In this document: in pieces, positions 10,101-16,100 of the stretch
Position numbering within the stretch: position 1 is the stretch's first letter
How the letters are laid out: every line of letters starts with the position of its first letter
DNA from: Halieaceae bacterium UBA5085
GTDB lineage: Bacteria; Pseudomonadota; Gammaproteobacteria; Pseudomonadales; Halieaceae
Length of the DNA: 19,328 nucleotides
Direction: 5' to 3'
NCBI GenBank assembly: GCA_002414665.1
Contig: DIAF01000025.1
Coordinates: forward strand, 1 to 19,328
Notes under the pieces: generated by a model
What the model was told of the DNA's origin: nothing
Seen by the model: only the letters and a program-made list of their open reading frames with translations
The model's database searches: none
Translations under genes and position numbers: made by a program

Positions 10101-13100
10101 CGGTGAAGGCATTGGCGTGACCGACGTCCTGGTGCTCGATTCACAGCTGCGGCGCTGTCCTCCCCCGGTAGTCGGGCAGATCTGTCTCACTGGCCCCGGA
10201 ATCGCCCGTGGTTACACCGGGCAGACTGGGCTTACAGCCACTCGGTTCATCGCCAATCCACTGGGACCACCAGGCTCACGCCTGTATCTCACCGGTGACC
10301 TGGGTTACTTCGACCCTGACGGCGCCCTGTGTTTCCAGGGCCGTAACGACCGCCAGATCAAGATTCGCGGGCACAGGGTTGAGCCCTCGGAAATTACCGG
10401 CGTGCTGAGCGCTGTGGCGGGAGTGAGTGAGGCTATAGTTACGCTGGGCCAGTCACCCAAGCAGGCCCCCATGCTGGTAGCCTATCTCACCGTGGCCCTG
10501 GATGGCACCGAGCGCGCGGCGATGGAAGCGGAGCAGGTGCAGCTGTGGAACGAGATTGAAACCGGTTTCAGCGCCAGCTCCCAGGTCTCAGAAGACCAGG
10601 TATTCGACCTGCGGGGATGGAACAGCAGCTACACCGGTGAGCCCCTGCCAGCGTCGCAAATCGACGAGTACGTCGAGTCGACAGTCGCGCGGATCAGGCA
10701 ACTGGCGCCGCGCCACGTGCTCGAGGTTGGCTGTGGTACCGGCCTGGTCGGTTTGCGGCTGCTGCAGGAAGAACTGCAGTACACCGGGACCGACCTGGCC
10801 CGGGCAAACATTGAACGCCTGCAAACACTGCAGTCCAGGAGCGATCTGCAGGGTGACTTCCCGGGACTTGAAAACGCACGCTTTGTACATGCCGCGGCAG
10901 ATCGCCTGGATGAACAATGGGCGCTGCAACATGAAGTGCGTGACGTTGACACGGTGGTTCTCACTTCCGTCGTACAGTACTTCCCCAGCACGCAGTATTT
11001 ACAGCGCGTGCTGCGCAATCTCAGCCGACAATACCTGGGGGGCGATGGCAGCCTGTTTGTCGGCGATGTCAGGAACCTGGCACTGTTGCCGGCGCTGGAA
11101 GAATCCCTGGCCAGGGCGGTTGGCCTCGAGGGGCCGACAGCGATGGGGCAGGGCAAGGCCAGCGAACTGGCCCTGGACCCGGCCTATTTTTACTGCCTGT
11201 CCGCCCGCGACGAGGTGTTCAGCTCAGTAGCGGTGGTGCCGAAGCTGGCCCGTCACGACAACGAGATGACCCGCTACCGCTATGATGTGGTGTTGTACCT
11301 GGGGCAGCGGGACACGGTGAGCGATGAATCCTTCGGGAGCAGCGCGCTGGTGAGCTCATTTGCCGAACTTGAACAGCGTCTGCGGGAAAACAGCGACACC
11401 GTGGTATGGAGGGACTTGCCCAATGGCCGCATAACAGCCGACGGAATTGACCCCACCACATTGTGGGACCTGGCTGAATCCGCCGGATACTGTGCAGAAA
11501 TTGCGCTGCATCCCTTTTCAGCCGAGGGTGCTTACGACGTCATCCTGAGACGCACGCGTCCGGGCCTGCCGTTGATTCGCTGGACCTCGCTGGAGCGCCT
11601 CAGCCAGCGCCAGGACCGGGCGCAGGCCAATTTTCCCCTGATGTCACGACTGCGTCGCAGGCTCGGCGAACAGGCCAGGACAGTGTGTGAACGGCAGCTG
11701 CCGGATTACATGGTTCCGGCAGCTTTCATGGTGATTGATCACCTGCCGATGACCGCCAGCGGTAAGATCGATTACCGGGCTCTGCCGGCACCTGCATGGC
11801 CGGTGGCCAAAAACAGTGTGGCGCCGAGCGATCCTGAGGAACGACTCCTGTGTCAGCTGGTGGAGCAGGTACTGGGTATCGACGGGGTGGGCAGCTCAGA
11901 CAACTTTTTCCACCTTGGTGGAGACAGCATCAGCTCCATTCGACTGATCAGTCTCGGCCGCGAAGCAGGCATCACCATCACCGCCAAGGATGTGTTTGTT
12001 GCGCCCGTGCTACGCGACCTGGCGAATCTCACACGTTCCCGGACACATCCTGACATAGACTCCGGCAACCCGGTGGGCGAGTTCCCCACCAACCCGGTGA
12101 TGCGCTGGCTGGCATCGAGCGCGGGGATTGTGTCGGCTTTCTCGCAGTCAATCCGGCTGTCGCTACCTCCCGATACGAGCCGGGATGATCTGTTGTGCGC
12201 GCTGCAGGCACTGCTTGATCACCATGCCATGCTGCGCTCGCGTTGGTACGACGCGCAGACTATGTTCACCCTCCCTGCAGGCAGCATTAACGCCAGTAGC
12301 TGCATCGAAACCCTTCTCCACTCGGAAAGAATCGATTTCCAACGGCTCGAGGTTGAACTGGCGGCAAAGCTGGACCCAGCCCAGGGGCGGGTACTATCGG
12401 CGTGCTGGGTAGATGCGTCCCCGGCACCCGGTACGCTGCTGCTGGTTGCCCACCATGTCGCCGTCGATGCCGTTTCCTGGCACATCCTGGAATCCGACCT
12501 CATGGCCTTGCTCGAGGCAGGGCGTGCGGGTCTACCCGCGCCGGACCTGCTCCGCAGCACCAGCTTTCGTCACTGGGCGCGCCAGTTGCACGCTGCGAGT
12601 GCCGATTACCATGCAGATCTGCCCCTATGGCGCTGGCACGGCGGACGCACTGTGCCTGAACTGTTCGAAACACCCCTGGAGCGCTCACGCGACCGGGTTG
12701 GAACCGCGCGGGACCATGCTTCGCGCATTACTGGCAAGGTGGTAGAGGCAGCGCTGAACGAGGTGCCCAGGCAGTTGCGGGTTAAAGCAGATGAAATGCT
12801 GTTGACCGCCTTGTTCCTCGCCCTGCAGGCCCTGCCACGACCCTCTCGGCAATCCGCTTTTGTCGAGCGCATCGATGTGGAGCGCCACGGCAGGCCCCCG
12901 GACCTGGAGGGAATCGATCTCAGCCGGACAGTGGGTTGGTTTACCGCCATCCATCCACTGACGCTTGACCTGCAAGCCCGGGACCAAGACAGCGGTGCTG
13001 ATGCTGCAAGCATCCTGCGGGGCCTGCGCAACCTGGCCTGGGAAATGCGGCGCATCGGAGAACGGGGCCTGGGTTACGGCGTGTTGCGTTATCTTGACGG

Positions 13101-16100
13101 CAGCTGTGCCGAGGAGTTTTCCCGCCACCGGCCGGCCGCTGTGGCGTTCAATTACCTCGGCAGGACATGTCCCGGTACCCGGCTGGCGGATGAGGCCGGT
13201 ATGACCCTGTCCGGTGTCGCAGCTGCGGATATGCCACTGACACACGCGCTTTCACTGATGGTGTCCAGCTCCGGTGGTGGAGAAAACGCACAGCTGGCCC
13301 TGAACTGGCGGTTTGCCCCCGCTGTTGTCGATCCTGCCACAGTTGAGTTCATCGCCAACGAGTTCGAGCGGGCCCTGGCCGCACTGGTCGATGCGGCGAG
13401 GCAGGTGACAGCGCCACTGGACTGGCCTCGCTGTAATCAACACCTGTACCTGAATGCGGGTGAGTTGGCAGCTCTGGAGCAGGATTATGGTGCCCTGGAG
13501 GCCATCTGGCCACTGACAGCCGTGCAGGAAGGTATTCTTAGCAACACAGCAGGGCATGACCCGTATTGTGTGCAATTGCTGCTCGAGCTCGACTCCCGTC
13601 ACTCGCCGGAGCAACTCAGGGATGCCCTGGGCTGGCTGGTGCAGCGTCATCCGGCATTGCGTGCGAACTTTACCCGCGATGCCCAGGCCCGTCCTGTGCA
13701 GGTGATCAGGCGTCATGTCGCACCGAGCTGGCGAACCCTGGACCTGGGGTGCCATGAACACGATCAGCAGGCGCACGAACGGCAGCGGGTGATGCTAGAG
13801 GACCGCATTACCGGCTTCGATATACAGCAGTCCCCGCTGGTCCGTGGTTGCCATCTTGATTGCGGTGACCGCTCCTACCTGCTGCTGACTCTACATCACC
13901 TCATTGCGGACGGTTGGTCGGGGGCAGTGCTGCTACAGGATCTCAGCACGGCGATCAGTGCAGCCGGCCCAAGTCACCTGCCCGGCCCTGTCTCCGTTGA
14001 ACCCTATATGGACTGGATCGCAGCGCAGCATTGCGACGAGGGGCTTGCGCTATGGTCCGCCCATCTCGCCGGCTACGAACCGCCGGTTCCACTGCGTGCA
14101 CAGGGCGAAGTGCGGCTGTATCAACATGCGCTGACGGCAGACACGTTCAGGAGGCTATCGGCGCTGGCGCGTTCTCATTCACTGACTCCGGCGACGCTGC
14201 TAGGGGCCGTGTGGTCCCTGGTCCTGGGGCACCAACGCGGCCATGAAAAAATCTGCATAGGGCTGGTGAGCTCCGGTCGCGGCGTTGCGCTGGAAGGTGT
14301 GGACAGGATGGTGGGTATGCTGGTGCAGACCGTGCCCCTGTGCCTGCACTGGTCACCACGATCACAGCTGATGGAGCGCATCACCGCATTGCAGCAATTC
14401 CTCGGCGCGGTGCAGCCTCATATGCATACGCCGTTGGTGGAGATTCAACGCGCCCATGGCCAGGGGACATTGTTTGATTCACTGTTTACCTACGAAAACT
14501 ACCCCGGAGGAGATGGTCACGTGGAGGGCTTACAAGTTTGTGAGGGCTTCAGCGGCACACACTACCCCCTGTCCATGATAGCCATTCCGGGACAGTCGCT
14601 TGAGTTGCAGGTGCAGTACACCGAGGGCAATTTCAGCGAAGCGGATGTGTCGGCGCTGGTCGAGCGTTATTTGCGCGTATTGACACAACTGGTAGAGAGC
14701 CCTGCGATACGGGTCTGTGACGTCGAGTTTGCCGGTGCCGAGGAATACCGTCAGTTGCGACTGAACAATACGACGGAGCAAGATTGTCCGGAATCAACCC
14801 TGCCGCAGTTGTTCGCCGAGCAGGTGAGGCGGCAATCCCGGGCCACGGCAATTGTGCATGGCAGCACGCGTCTGTCCTATGCTCAATTGCAGGCGCAGGC
14901 TCTCGGTATGTCGAGCCTGCTGCAGACACGGGGCACGGTTCCCGGGGACATCATAGCGCTGTGCCTGCCGGTGTCTGTGACCATGGTGGCGGCGATTCTC
15001 GCAGTATTGTATTGCGGCGCGACCTACCTGCCGATTGATCCCCGTACTCCCAGGGCGCGCAAGAGACTGCTGGAAGAGGACACAGCACCGCGCCTGACGC
15101 TCACGACGGCCGCTCATGCCGAACATTTCTCGGGTGAAATACTGTGTCTCGACGAGGAAGCACGTGGCCCGCTGGATGCCGCGGCGGACTTCGTCCCAGT
15201 GCATTTCACACCGCAGTACGGCGCGCACATTATCTATACCTCCGGAAGTACCGGTAAACCCAAGGGTGTGCTCGCCACCCATGCAAATGTTATGCGTCTC
15301 GTGCGCACAAACCTTGGCGACCCGGCACTGGCAGAAGAAGGTGTGTGGTCCCTGCTGCACTCCTACGCCTTCGACTTCTCGGTGTACGAAATATGGGGGG
15401 CCTTTGCCAGTGGTAGTCAGCTGGTGCTGGCCTCGGAGGAGGTTGCTCACTCACCCCGGCGACTGCTGCAACTATTGATAGATGAACGCGTATCAGTACT
15501 GAATATTACCCCCGGTTCCTATGCCAATCTCATGCTTGAGGCGTCCCGCTCCGGGCGCGTGTCCGAGCTGGCGATTCGATTGGCGCTGGTAGGGGGAGAG
15601 GCCTGGTCGGCATCACGTATCGCCGCTCATCCACCCAGGGCCCGTATCCGCAACGTCTACGGCCCCACCGAGTGCACGATCTTTACCACCCTGAGTCGCC
15701 CGTTGGACCTGGCGGAGGATACGCCGCCTCTGGGCGAGTTCCTGCCCAATGTTAAGGGTTATGTGCTGGATTCAGCTTTGCGACCCTGTCCCGTGGGGGT
15801 CGAAGGAGAGCTATACGTGGCGGGCGAGGGTGTGGCAACTGCTTACCTCAACCGTCCGGGGCTCAGCGCTTCTTTCTTCCTTGCCAATCCCCACGGTGAC
15901 CCCGGTGAGCGGATGTATCGCACCGGCGACCGGGTAGTCTGGTCTGCGCCGGGCCGACTGGAATTCAGGGGCCGCGACGATACGCAATGCAAGTTGCGTG
16001 GTTTTCGCATTGAACTGGGCGAGATCGAATCGGCCCTGCTCGATCTCCCAGTGGTTGAACAGGCTGTGGTGCGTATCCTGGAGCGCGAAGCGACACAGAC

